A stretch of 59,308 nt of DNA from Chitinophagaceae bacterium (GTDB lineage Bacteria > Bacteroidota > Bacteroidia > Chitinophagales > Chitinophagaceae): NCBI GenBank assembly GCA_023229465.1, contig JALNZE010000021.1:1-59308 (forward strand), given 5' to 3'. Position 1 is the first letter of the stretch; each line of letters begins with the position of its first letter. Positions 27,274 through 35,706 of the stretch are shown piece after piece. The notes below the pieces were generated by a model, which was given only the letters and a program-made list of their open reading frames with translations, was not told the DNA's origin and searched no databases. Position numbers and translations under genes: made by a program.

Positions 27274-29769
27274 TTATTGTCTTCTCTTTCTCCATTTGAT
27301 TCCTTCATACCATATCACCGACAGGAAACCAATGCCAATACAAATCAGTAATTGAGTAGGGCTCAGATGTTCAAATTTAAAGAATCTTACCAATGGGTGT
27401 ACAAAAATAAGTAGTCCGGAAACGGCTATCGTAATGCCAATGATCAGTAATACCAGGTTATTCTTATAACGTAGCGTGGTGAACACAGAATAATAAAAGG
27501 AGCGGTTGATCAATGTCAGAAAAATATTGGCAGTAATCAAAACCATGAAGACCATGGTTCTGGTGGTTGCCTCATTATACCCCTGTTGCACCGCATATTG
27601 ATAAGCGGTTAAAGTGCCCGCGGTAATCAGTAATCCCTGAATAATGCTGGTGGTTAATTCTTTAGCGTTAAAAAAAGTAGTAGAGATGGGCCGGGGTTTT
27701 TGGATCATGGTATTTTTTTCCATGGGCTCATTCTCATAAATGATGGAGCAGGTAGGGCCCATGATCAGTTCCAGGAAGATGATATGTACCGGTGTAAAAA
27801 TATTTGGATAGATCCATCCCAGTGCCAAAGGAAGGAATACGGTTAGTATAATAGGGATATGTATGGAGATGATATACTGTATCGCTTTTTTCAGGTTCGA
27901 ATATATTCTTCTGCCCATGGCAACGGCATCTACCATTTTAGATAAATCATCTTCCAGTAAAATCAGCGATGCAGCCTGTTTGGCTATCTCAGTTCCTTTC
28001 TTACCCATAGCAATGCCGATATGTGCCGCTTTCAGGGCAGGGCCATCGTTTACACCATCGCCGGTCATGGCTACAATTTCGTTTTTAGCTTTAAAGGCAT
28101 TGATGATTTTTAATTTGGCCTCAGGAAACATCCTGGTAAAAACATTGGTATCCAGCACACGCTGCCGCAGTTCCGCATCCGGTAATGTCATCAGCTCATC
28201 ACCGCTCATACTTTTTTCATGACCATCAAAGCCTATTTGCCTGGCAATGGCATTGGTAGTGGCGGCATTATCGCCGGTAACAATTTTTACAGCAATACCC
28301 GCGGCATAAAATTGTTCCAATACCGATTGTATATTTTTCTTTGGCGGATCATAGAATGCGATCAATCCTTTAAAGCTGAATGATAATTTTTCCTGATCAT
28401 CGGGGTAATCGGCTCCTTCGAAACTGGCTTCACCTATAGCGAGAACGCGGTAACCATCTGCTGCCAGATGGTTAATGGTATTTTCTATTTGTTGTTTTTC
28501 ACCGGCAGATAAATTGGATACATTGATCAAAGCCTCGGGAGCTCCTTTGGCAGCGATGATACGTTTGCCCATGGTATTTTCGAATACATGGGTCATCATC
28601 GGTGGCTTGCCCGCCAATGGATATTCATGTACTATTTTAAACATCGGCCTTTCATCATCCATGGGTAGTTTTACATACGCATCGTGAAGGGCTATTTCCA
28701 TAGGATCGAATGGGATGGGTTCACTTGCCCACATAGCCAGTCTGATGAGTTGCTGTTCATCCTCACTTAAAGTAGTTTCTGCAAGGGTAATATTGGGCGA
28801 GCCTAGTACAAAAACTTTGGCCAGGCTCATTTTATTTTCTGTAATAGTGCCTGTTTTATCTGTGCATATCACCGTAGCGCTACCTAAAGTTTCTACCGTT
28901 TTCATTTGTTTTACTACAATGCCCATTTTCATTAAACGCCAGGCGCCCAGTGCCATGAACGTGGTAAATGCTACGGGTATTTCTTCAGGCAGGATGCTCA
29001 TGGCCAGTGTAAGCGCTTTAAGCAGACTGTCTAATACATCTTTTGAATGCAGGTAATTGATTACCCAAACGATGATAAAAACAATGGCGCCTGCCATCAC
29101 CATCTTTTTTACAAAATGGTTGATCTGCAGTTCAAGCGGTGTTTTTTCTTCCTGAATACTTTCCAGGCTTTTGCCGATCTTACCTAATTTGGTTTGGTTA
29201 CCAATGGCTGTAATACTTGCAATGGCTAATCCACTGGCTACCGTAGTGCCCCGGTAAATGAAATGATCTGCTTTGGATGAGTCTTTATAAACAGAAAGTG
29301 ATTCGCCCGTTAGGATGGATTCATTTACTGAAAAATCGTTGGAATGAACAATGCTGCCATCCGCTGCAATAGCTGTGCCTTCTTCAATCATCAGGCTGTC
29401 GCCGATAACAAGGTCCTCGCTTTTGATGGCTACTACTTCTCCATTGCGGATAACTTTGCAATAGGGCAGGGTAAAGTTTTTTAATTTCTCCAGTGCATTC
29501 CGGCTTCTCGAATCCTGGTAGAGAGAGATGGTGGCTACCAATACAATAGCCGATGCCAGAAAAATACCATCCCCTGTATCTCCGCTGATGAAATAAATAA
29601 TAGATGCCACCAATAGTAGTACAACCATTGGTTCTTTTGCCAAACTTTTCAGTGCATCCAGAAAACTATTTTCCTTTTTGTAATTCAATGTATTGGAACC
29701 ATATTCCTCCCGTGCAATGAGTACCTGCTCATCGGTCAGACCTATACTATTGAAATTGCTTGCAGACAT
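27274..29769 (-). CDS. P2-type cation-transporting ATPase
   Basis: An 831-residue P-type pump. The N-terminal cation ATPase domain has a TGES loop (ILTGESLSV). The phosphorylation motif is CTDKTGTITENKM and the hinge TGDGVNDGPALKAAHIGIAMG. SILPEEIPVAFTTFMALGAWRL in TM4 carries an ion-site glutamate pair, and a six-helix C-terminal domain is present. This sequence type is common in Bacteroidota and is related to Ca2+ pumps, but the ion is not certain. The gene starts 97 bp downstream of the ABC ATPase end on the same strand. Confidence 0.88.
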   Translation of the reverse strand: MSASNFNSIGLTDEQVLIAREEYGSNTLNYKKENSFLDALKSLAKEPMVVLLLVASIIYFISGDTGDGIFLASAIVLVATISLYQDSRSRNALEKLKNFTLPYCKVIRNGEVVAIKSEDLVIGDSLMIEEGTAIAADGSIVHSNDFSVNESILTGESLSVYKDSSKADHFIYRGTTVASGLAIASITAIGNQTKLGKIGKSLESIQEEKTPLELQINHFVKKMVMAGAIVFIIVWVINYLHSKDVLDSLLKALTLAMSILPEEIPVAFTTFMALGAWRLMKMGIVVKQMKTVETLGSATVICTDKTGTITENKMSLAKVFVLGSPNITLAETTLSEDEQQLIRLAMWASEPIPFDPMEIALHDAYVKLPMDDERPMFKIVHEYPLAGKPPMMTHVFENTMGKRIIAAKGAPEALINVSNLSAGEKQQIENTINHLAADGYRVLAIGEASFEGADYPDDQEKLSFSFKGLIAFYDPPKKNIQSVLEQFYAAGIAVKIVTGDNAATTNAIARQIGFDGHEKSMSGDELMTLPDAELRQRVLDTNVFTRMFPEAKLKIINAFKAKNEIVAMTGDGVNDGPALKAAHIGIAMGKKGTEIAKQAASLILLEDDLSKMVDAVAMGRRIYSNLKKAIQYIISIHIPIILTVFLPLALGWIYPNIFTPVHIIFLELIMGPTCSIIYENEPMEKNTMIQKPRPISTTFFNAKELTTSIIQGLLITAGTLTAYQYAVQQGYNEATTRTMVFMVLITANIFLTLINRSFYYSVFTTLRYKNNLVLLIIGITIAVSGLLIFVHPLVRFFKFEHLSPTQLLICIGIGFLSVIWYEGIKWRKRRQ

Positions 29770-29865
29770 GGGAAAATAATATCTTGTAAGGTAGATGGTT
29801 TATCTTTGCATAGCATTTATATACAAAGGGAATAGCGGATTTTCATGATAGCGTTTTCGGTGTGA

Positions 29866-30546
29866 TTATTTATAATCAATGATATTCAACCTTTCAGTAC
29901 AAAAATCTATTTCATGCTCATCATTACTGCTCACAATAATCAGTTTATTTTTACAGTAGCCTTCAATTAGTTGGTGATAAAGTTGGTAACCGGCTGTGTC
30001 TAAATTGGTGCAAGGTTCGTCTAATAATAAAACGGGTACGTCAGAAAAAATGGCCTGTGCCAGTTTGATGCGCTGTTTCATACCACTACTAAAATAGCGT
30101 ATCTGTTTATCTGCAGATTTTTCGAGCCCAATCATTGAAAGTATTTCATCAATACTAAGCTGGCTAACCAATGGCTTGAATTGCCGGTGAAAATGTAAAA
30201 ATTCTTTTGCCGACATTTCTTCAATCAACTCAATATAAGGTGCAGCAATAGAAAGATACCTGTAAAAATTTTCAGGTGCGATGGTGGCATTCGATATTCG
30301 ATACTCGATACCGCCTTCACTTAACTGTATGTTACCGGCAATACTCTGTAGCAGCGTACTCTTGCCACTTCCATTGGGGCCGGTGATGGCATAGTATCTG
30401 CCCATTTCAAATGTGTGGGTAATATGACGGAAAATCCATTCCCGGTTAAAACGTTTACCTGCATCAAATAATGAAATACGCAGGTACCCTAATTCATTGA
30501 AAGAGCGTTTAGAAAGAGTGGCTGCTTGCTGTAAAGGATTGTTCAT
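29866..30546 (-). CDS. ABC transporter ATP-binding protein
   Basis: A 226-residue nucleotide-binding subunit. Walker A is GPNGSGKST, the signature is YFSSGMKQR, and Walker B VLLLDEP is followed by TNLD. The switch histidine expected after Walker B is not seen; the strand reads IIVSSNDEHE, so it may be a degenerate ATPase. No permease is adjacent, but the gene regularly ends the lpxD-lpxC/fabZ-lpxA run in this phylum. About residues 80-86 (EYRISNA) come from a three-unit heptad tract. The partner and cargo are unknown. Confidence 0.85.
   Translation of the reverse strand: MNNPLQQAATLSKRSFNELGYLRISLFDAGKRFNREWIFRHITHTFEMGRYYAITGPNGSGKSTLLQSIAGNIQLSEGGIEYRISNATIAPENFYRYLSIAAPYIELIEEMSAKEFLHFHRQFKPLVSQLSIDEILSMIGLEKSADKQIRYFSSGMKQRIKLAQAIFSDVPVLLLDEPCTNLDTAGYQLYHQLIEGYCKNKLIIVSSNDEHEIDFCTERLNIIDYK
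30290..30310. repeat. In-frame heptad tract, word TTCGATA, inside the ABC ATPase gene
   Basis: Three exact-phase units TTCGATA, TTCGATA, CTCGATA, 21 bp, encoding seven residues in a loop of the nucleotide-binding domain before APENFYRY. Confidence 0.65.
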
Positions 30547-30587
30547 GATGCGTAGTAAATAAAATCAGCCCGGTGTTGAGGTATGGT

Positions 30588-31385
30588 TTAGTCTTCCTCT
30601 GTGGCTCCTTTTATAAAGCGTTTGATAATGCCTCTTCCACTTTCACGTATAAAAGTTACAATCTCATCTCTTTCATCAGTAGCGGGTAATTCCTCTTCAA
30701 TATATTCTAATGCCTGTGAAGTGTTGAAGCCTTTATTATAAATGGTACGGTAAACATCCAGTATATGATTGATCTGCTGTAAAGGGAAACCCCTGCGTTT
30801 TAAACCAACGCTGTTTACGCCTCCATAACTAAGTGGATTTCTTACTGCTTTTATATAGGGGGGTACATCTTTACTAACCAAACTACCACCGGCAATGAAT
30901 GTATGCTGACCAATATTTACAAACTGGTGAACGGCGCTCACACCACCTATTACGGCCCAGTCGCCCATGGTAACATGCCCGGCAACCTGTACGCTGTTAC
31001 TTAGTATACAGTTATCGCCGATAGAACAATCGTGGGCAATATGGCTATACGCCATGATCATACAATTGCTGCCTACCCTTGTTTTGCCACGGTCTTCTGT
31101 TCCGCGGTTAATGGTAACAAATTCACGGATCGTGGTATTGTCACCAATTTCAGCAGTGGTTTTTTCGCCACTGAATTTCAGGTCCTGCGGAATCGCTCCT
31201 AAAACAGCGCCCGGAAATATGCGGCAGTTCTTACCAATTCTGGTTCCGTCCATAATGGTCACATTACTACCTATCCAGGTGCCTTCACCAACCTGAACAT
31301 CACCATGAATAACAGTAAACGGATCGATCTTCACGTTCGGAGCAATACGTGCATTGGGATCGATATAAGTATAAGGGTGCGTCAT
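30588..31385 (-). CDS. lpxA: Acyl-ACP--UDP-N-acetylglucosamine O-acyltransferase
   Basis: First enzyme of lipid A synthesis, which adds a hydroxyacyl chain to UDP-GlcNAc in the cytoplasm. The 265-residue protein is a left-handed beta helix of hexapeptide repeats (IAPNVKIDPFTVIHGDVQVGEG and following). The catalytic histidine is expected in the AYSHIAHDCSIGDN region, and the C-terminal helical part begins near SYGGVNSVGLKRRGF. It follows lpxC/fabZ in the usual order, separated by a 144-bp gap filled largely by a heptad tract. Confidence 0.96.
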   Translation of the reverse strand: MTHPYTYIDPNARIAPNVKIDPFTVIHGDVQVGEGTWIGSNVTIMDGTRIGKNCRIFPGAVLGAIPQDLKFSGEKTTAEIGDNTTIREFVTINRGTEDRGKTRVGSNCMIMAYSHIAHDCSIGDNCILSNSVQVAGHVTMGDWAVIGGVSAVHQFVNIGQHTFIAGGSLVSKDVPPYIKAVRNPLSYGGVNSVGLKRRGFPLQQINHILDVYRTIYNKGFNTSQALEYIEEELPATDERDEIVTFIRESGRGIIKRFIKGATEED

Positions 31386-31448
31386 CGCCGATTTTTATTT
31401 TAAACTTCAAAACATGTCATATACCTGCTACATCATTTTTTACTATCC

Positions 31449-31532
31449 AACCTCCAAACTCCTCTCACGCCTCACGCCTCTCGCCTCTCACCTCACGCCT
31501 CACGCCTCACGCCTCACGCCTCACGCCTCTCA
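31449..31532. repeat. Long heptad tract, word CCTCACG, between lpxC/fabZ and lpxA
   Basis: Twelve consecutive units. AACCTCC and AAACTCC come first, then TCTCACG, CCTCACG, CCTCTCG, CCTCTCA, five CCTCACG, and CCTCTCA, all in one phase. The change from the CTCCAAA word to the CTCACGC word keeps the register. The lpxC/fabZ stop codon (31530-31532, minus strand) is in the last unit. It is tandem without spacers, so it is not a CRISPR. Confidence 0.95.
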
Positions 31533-32939
31533 CCCCGGCCTCTTCACTACCTGTGCCACCAGATCAGCTTCAGTGGCCACTTTGCCACCAACATACACCG
31601 TTCCCCTCATCTCACAAATTCCCCTGCGGATCGGCCCGGTGAATTCCATTTTTAATACCATGGTATCACCCGGTCTTACCATTTGTTTGAACTTGCAGTT
31701 ATCTATTTTTAAAAAGTAAGTATCATAGGTCCCTTCCGGCATGGAATTGATACAGAGAATACCACCGGTTTGTGCCAGCGCTTCTACCTGCAATACACCG
31801 GGCATAACCGGGTTGCCTGGAAAATGTCCGGGAAAGAACCATTCATTAAAAGTTACATTTTTGATGCCTACTATATAGGTATCTGTAAGTTCTATAATTT
31901 TATCAACCAATAAAAAAGGATGACGGTGCGGTAATGTTTTCTCAATCTTTTCCAGACTGAATACCGGTGGCATATTGGGATCATACACCGGAACATCTTT
32001 TACATGCCTGTTCTTTTTGATGTATTGTTTGATTTTTTTGGCAAATTCAACATTGGTACTATGTCCGGGTCTGTTGGCAATAATGCGGGCCTTAATTGGA
32101 TATCCTATCAAAGCCAGATCGCCTACTACATCTAATAGTTTATGCCTGGCAGGCTCATTCGGGAAACGAAGTTCCAGGTTGTTAAGGTACCCTTCACTTT
32201 TCACTTCAATCCTGTCGCGTTTGAAAACTTTTGCCAGCCGGGACATTTCTTCGTCGGTAACAGGTCTGTCAACTACTACAATCGCATTATTAATATCGCC
32301 TCCTTTTATCAGGTCATTGTCGAGCAAGGCTTCCAGTTCATGTAAAAAGCAAAATGTGCGGCAGGGGGCAATTTCAGACTTGAAATCTTTGATGGTTTTC
32401 AGGCCGGCATGTTGGGTACCTAAAACCGGACTATTAAAATCGATGAGTGTGGTGATCTGGTAGTCCATCGATGGAAGTGCCACCATTTCCACCCTTTTCG
32501 ATTCATCATAATGATAAATATTTTCATCCAGGCTATACCAGGCTTTGGTGGCTTCCTGTTCCAATACACCGGTATCTTCAATTAAATCAATAAAAGGGGT
32601 GGAACTTCCGTCCATAATGGGTACTTCAGGACCATTCACTTCTATCAGTACATTGTCTACCCCCATTCCAACCAGTGCGGCCAATACATGTTCAACGGTG
32701 CTTATTTTGGCATCGCCAACCTGTAATGTTGTACCGCGGCTGGTATCAGTTACCAAATCACAATCGGCTTTGATAATGGGTTGTTGGGGCAGATCGATAC
32801 GTTGAAACTGTATGCCGAACCCAGGGTTAGCAGGCTTAAGTGTCATATCAACTAAAACGCCGGTATGTAAGCCGGTGCCACTGATACTGATAGGACTGTT
32901 AAGGGTATGTTGTTTGTCTGGGTTAAAATTAATATCCAT
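31530..32939 (-). CDS. lpxC/fabZ: Bifunctional LpxC deacetylase / FabZ dehydratase
   Basis: A Bacteroidota-type fusion of 469 residues. The N-terminal 300 residues are the zinc-dependent UDP-3-O-acyl-GlcNAc deacetylase (ISGTGLHTG, and STVEHVLAAL with a zinc histidine; RPGHSTNVEFAKK region near 280). The C-terminal 150 residues are the hotdog-fold 3-hydroxyacyl-ACP dehydratase (LPHRHPFLLVDKI, and FFPGHFPGNPVMPGV with the catalytic histidine). The fusion joins the committed step of lipid A synthesis with the fatty acid elongation step competing for the same acyl-ACP. Its last codons run into a heptad tract that supplies the stop. Confidence 0.96.
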   Translation of the reverse strand: MDINFNPDKQHTLNSPISISGTGLHTGVLVDMTLKPANPGFGIQFQRIDLPQQPIIKADCDLVTDTSRGTTLQVGDAKISTVEHVLAALVGMGVDNVLIEVNGPEVPIMDGSSTPFIDLIEDTGVLEQEATKAWYSLDENIYHYDESKRVEMVALPSMDYQITTLIDFNSPVLGTQHAGLKTIKDFKSEIAPCRTFCFLHELEALLDNDLIKGGDINNAIVVVDRPVTDEEMSRLAKVFKRDRIEVKSEGYLNNLELRFPNEPARHKLLDVVGDLALIGYPIKARIIANRPGHSTNVEFAKKIKQYIKKNRHVKDVPVYDPNMPPVFSLEKIEKTLPHRHPFLLVDKIIELTDTYIVGIKNVTFNEWFFPGHFPGNPVMPGVLQVEALAQTGGILCINSMPEGTYDTYFLKIDNCKFKQMVRPGDTMVLKMEFTGPIRRGICEMRGTVYVGGKVATEADLVAQVVKRPG

Positions 32940-33106
32940 TCTTTCTTGCTGTTTAGGAGTGGCCGGGGCTTATCATTCCAGGTAACTATACTGATGGAAA
33001 AGCCATGACAGACACTTAAAACCTGCATTGGTTTGTATCCGCAGGCTTTGTTAACGAAAATATATTCTGCAAAAATAAGATTTCGGGGCGGTTAAATGGG
33101 CTTTAT

Positions 33107-34159
33107 TCAGGCATTTACCCGATCAGTGAGGAGTTGATCGACCATTTTTTCCAATTCTTTAACCCTTTTTTCCAGATCAGGCAGGTTTCTGGTCATGGCC
33201 TGGATACGCAAATAACTGGAAAAATCCATGGCTGGGGTGCCATTTAGCGATTTATTAGGATCCTTGATGGATTTAGTTACACCACTTTGTCCGGCAATTT
33301 TAGAACCATCGGCAATACTAATATGACCGGCTACGCCTGCTTGTCCGCCAATTAACACGTTTTTACCTATTTTGGTACTGCCGCTTATGCCAACCTGTGC
33401 CGCAATCACTGTATTAGTACCCACTTCTACGTTGTGGGCAACCTGTATCAGGTTATCCAGTTTTACGCCTGTTCGGATAATGGTAGAGCCCATGGTTGCC
33501 CGGTCGATGGTAGCATTGGCGCCAATTTCTACAAAATCTTCTATCACTACATTGCCTATCTGGGGTACTTTATGATAGCTTCCATTAGCCTGTGGCGCAT
33601 AGCCAAAACCATCACTGCCTATAACGGAACCGGCATGAATGGTTACGTTTTTACCAATCACACAGTCCATATAAATCTTTACACCTGCATGCAATACGCT
33701 ATTATCCCCCACTTTTACATCATTGCCCAAAACCACGCCGGGAAAGAGTTTTACGTTCTTTCCTATGGTAACATGCGCACCTATATATACAAATGCGGCC
33801 ACAAAAACATGCTCACCCAATAAGGCCGTTGGATCTATATAACTGGGTTGCTGAATACCGGTAAGTTGCTGGCTTATTAATTCCTGGTATTTAGTAAGCA
33901 GGGTGGCAAAAGCCGAGTAGGCATCCGGTACACGAACCAGGGTTGCTGTTACCGGCTGTTTCAGTTCAAGTGACTCATTAATAATTACAACAGAGGCCTT
34001 TGTATGGTATAAATACTCTTCATATTTAGGGTTGGCCAGGAAGGATAACTGCCCCTCAATAGCCTCCTCTATTTTGCCAAAAGAAACAATAGTTGCTGCG
34101 GCATCTCCGATCAGTTTGCCATTGATTAACAGGGCTATTTGTGAGGCAGTGAATTGCAT
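33107..34159 (-). CDS. lpxD: UDP-3-O-(3-hydroxyacyl)glucosamine N-acyltransferase
   Basis: Third step of lipid A synthesis, N-acylating the LpxC product. The 350-residue protein has an N-terminal uridine-binding domain of about 100 residues. A hexapeptide beta helix follows, including HAGSVIGSDGFGYAP, the family signature with the catalytic histidine nearby (VAHNVEVG). A C-terminal helix completes it (LPDLEKRVKELEKMVDQLL). It precedes lpxC/fabZ by 167 bp. A heptad tract lies 11 bp before its start codon. Confidence 0.95.
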   Translation of the reverse strand: MQFTASQIALLINGKLIGDAAATIVSFGKIEEAIEGQLSFLANPKYEEYLYHTKASVVIINESLELKQPVTATLVRVPDAYSAFATLLTKYQELISQQLTGIQQPSYIDPTALLGEHVFVAAFVYIGAHVTIGKNVKLFPGVVLGNDVKVGDNSVLHAGVKIYMDCVIGKNVTIHAGSVIGSDGFGYAPQANGSYHKVPQIGNVVIEDFVEIGANATIDRATMGSTIIRTGVKLDNLIQVAHNVEVGTNTVIAAQVGISGSTKIGKNVLIGGQAGVAGHISIADGSKIAGQSGVTKSIKDPNKSLNGTPAMDFSSYLRIQAMTRNLPDLEKRVKELEKMVDQLLTDRVNA

Positions 34160-34169
34160 AGTCAGGGTT

Positions 34170-34204
34170 TTGGGTCGTTGGTCTGTAGTCTTTGGTTTTT
34201 AGGC
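34170..34204. repeat. Heptad tract, word GTTGGTC/TTTGGTT, upstream of lpxD
   Basis: Five units in phase: TTGGGTC, GTTGGTC, TGTAGTC, TTTGGTT, TTTAGGC. More diverged than most, but with the same word type as the tract at 45868. It lies in the short gap between the HD-domain gene and lpxD. Confidence 0.6.
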
Positions 34205-34223
34205 CATCTCGTTCCACCTTTTC

Positions 34224-35438
34224 TTAGGTTAACAAACAAATGTAAAATTTTTTAACCGGTGCGGAAAGGTTTTGGTCAATTAATGCATTCTCTATCTTCG
34301 AAATGTCTGTTACTGTTCCATCCTTGAATAAAATATTAATGCGTTCATCTTTGGTTTGATACAGTGTATTGCTGGCTTCTCCTGTAAAGCAGAGATAGCT
34401 TACCTCTTCGGGAAGAATGCCAAACTGTTCAATTGCCTGTGCCTCTTTAGCCTTTATAAAATCAGCTTCAAAGGGCTCTGCCTGTATTCTTGCTTTATAC
34501 AATTTCCGGTTTAAGAAGCGTTTGCACAGTAAAGATAAAATCCTGTCGGGATGATGGCTCCAGCGTTTCACAGCGTGCATTACATCATGATCGTCTACAG
34601 CGCAGAATTTTTCAAGGGCCGATGTATTCATTTCTCCTGTAAACTCACCCAGAAAAAAATCAAGTTCAGATAATGTTTTCAGCGCGGCATCCTCTTTAGA
34701 ATAGAGGCTTCGTACCCGCTCTAAAATTTTTACCAGCATTTTTTCCGCGGAAAGAACCGTTTTATGCAGGTATACCTGCCAGTACATTTGTCGCCTTGCC
34801 ACCAAAAATTTTTCAACGCTGTAAATGCCTTTTTCTTCTACCATCAGTTGCCCGTTTTCAACTATCAGCATTTTTAAAATACGGTCGTAGCCAATCACTC
34901 CTTCACTTACACCTGAATAAAAACTATCGCGGCTCAGATAATCCATTCGGTCTACATCCAGCTGTCCGCTGATAAGCTGGTGTAAAAAAGGTTTAGGGTA
35001 CTGATCAGTAAATATCCTGATAGCCAATGTTAGCTGGCCGTTTAGTTCTTCGTTTATCAGATCCATGATCTGTAACGACAATTGTTCATGATGCGCACCC
35101 TGTACCAGGCTATGTTCCAGCGCGTGTGAAAAAGGGCCATGGCCAATATCATGTAAAAGGATGGCGGCTTTAACCGCTATTTCTTCTTCTTCCGTAATTT
35201 CTATGCCTTTACCCCTTAGTTCAGCCACTGCATTGTGCATTAAATGATAGGCTCCCAATGAGTGATGCAACCTGGTATGTACCGCGCCCGGATATACCAA
35301 CTGTGCCATGGCCATCTGTTGTATGCGGCGCAGGCGTTGGTAGTAGGGGTGTGCAATAATGGCGAAGATCAACGGATGATTAATGGTAATAAAACCATAT
35401 ACCGGATCGTTGATAATTTTTCTTTTTATGAGTGTCAT
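34224..35438 (-). CDS. HD-domain phosphohydrolase (SAMHD1/dGTPase-like)
   Basis: A 404-residue metal-dependent phosphohydrolase. The HD signature is in AAILLHDIGHGPFSHALEH (HD at residues 96-97), an upstream metal histidine is in HTRLHHS, and the downstream aspartate is in QLDVDRMDYLSRDSF. This set is typical of the SAMHD1-like HD group that acts on deoxynucleoside triphosphates; the substrate here is not proven. In Bacteroidota it commonly stands directly before lpxD, as here, though a functional link to lipid A is not obvious. Confidence 0.88.
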   Translation of the reverse strand: MTLIKRKIINDPVYGFITINHPLIFAIIAHPYYQRLRRIQQMAMAQLVYPGAVHTRLHHSLGAYHLMHNAVAELRGKGIEITEEEEIAVKAAILLHDIGHGPFSHALEHSLVQGAHHEQLSLQIMDLINEELNGQLTLAIRIFTDQYPKPFLHQLISGQLDVDRMDYLSRDSFYSGVSEGVIGYDRILKMLIVENGQLMVEEKGIYSVEKFLVARRQMYWQVYLHKTVLSAEKMLVKILERVRSLYSKEDAALKTLSELDFFLGEFTGEMNTSALEKFCAVDDHDVMHAVKRWSHHPDRILSLLCKRFLNRKLYKARIQAEPFEADFIKAKEAQAIEQFGILPEEVSYLCFTGEASNTLYQTKDERINILFKDGTVTDISKIENALIDQNLSAPVKKFYICLLT

Positions 35439-35667
35439 CCTGTTGTTAAATTGTTAAATCAGTAGCTTTCAGCCCGGGCAAAAGTACAAATAAGAATACC
35501 GATACGATAGAATGAAATAGATTTACCCCAACAATTTAATAGCCTTTCTGTTTAAACTATCTTTCTATCGCATCTATTTTTACTTACCAATTGTTGTTTT
35601 AATATATTTATCGGGTGTTTGTTTATCTTGAAGCCGGTTATGTAAGGATGTCAAACCTATCTAACCA

Positions 35668-35702
35668 AACTCCAGACTCCAAACTCCAAACTCCAAACTA
35701 AT
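35668..35702. repeat. Heptad tract, word AACTCCA, directly upstream of porX
   Basis: Units AACTCCA, GACTCCA, AACTCCA, AACTCCA and AACTAAT in phase, ending 4 bp before the porX ATG. It therefore forms the whole proximal 5' leader of porX. A less similar CTAACCA precedes it at 35661. Confidence 0.9.
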
Positions 35703-35706
35703 CCCT

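Noticed and set aside
31449..31532. CRISPR array
   Set aside because: Units are 7 bp, directly adjacent and without spacers; no cas genes nearby.
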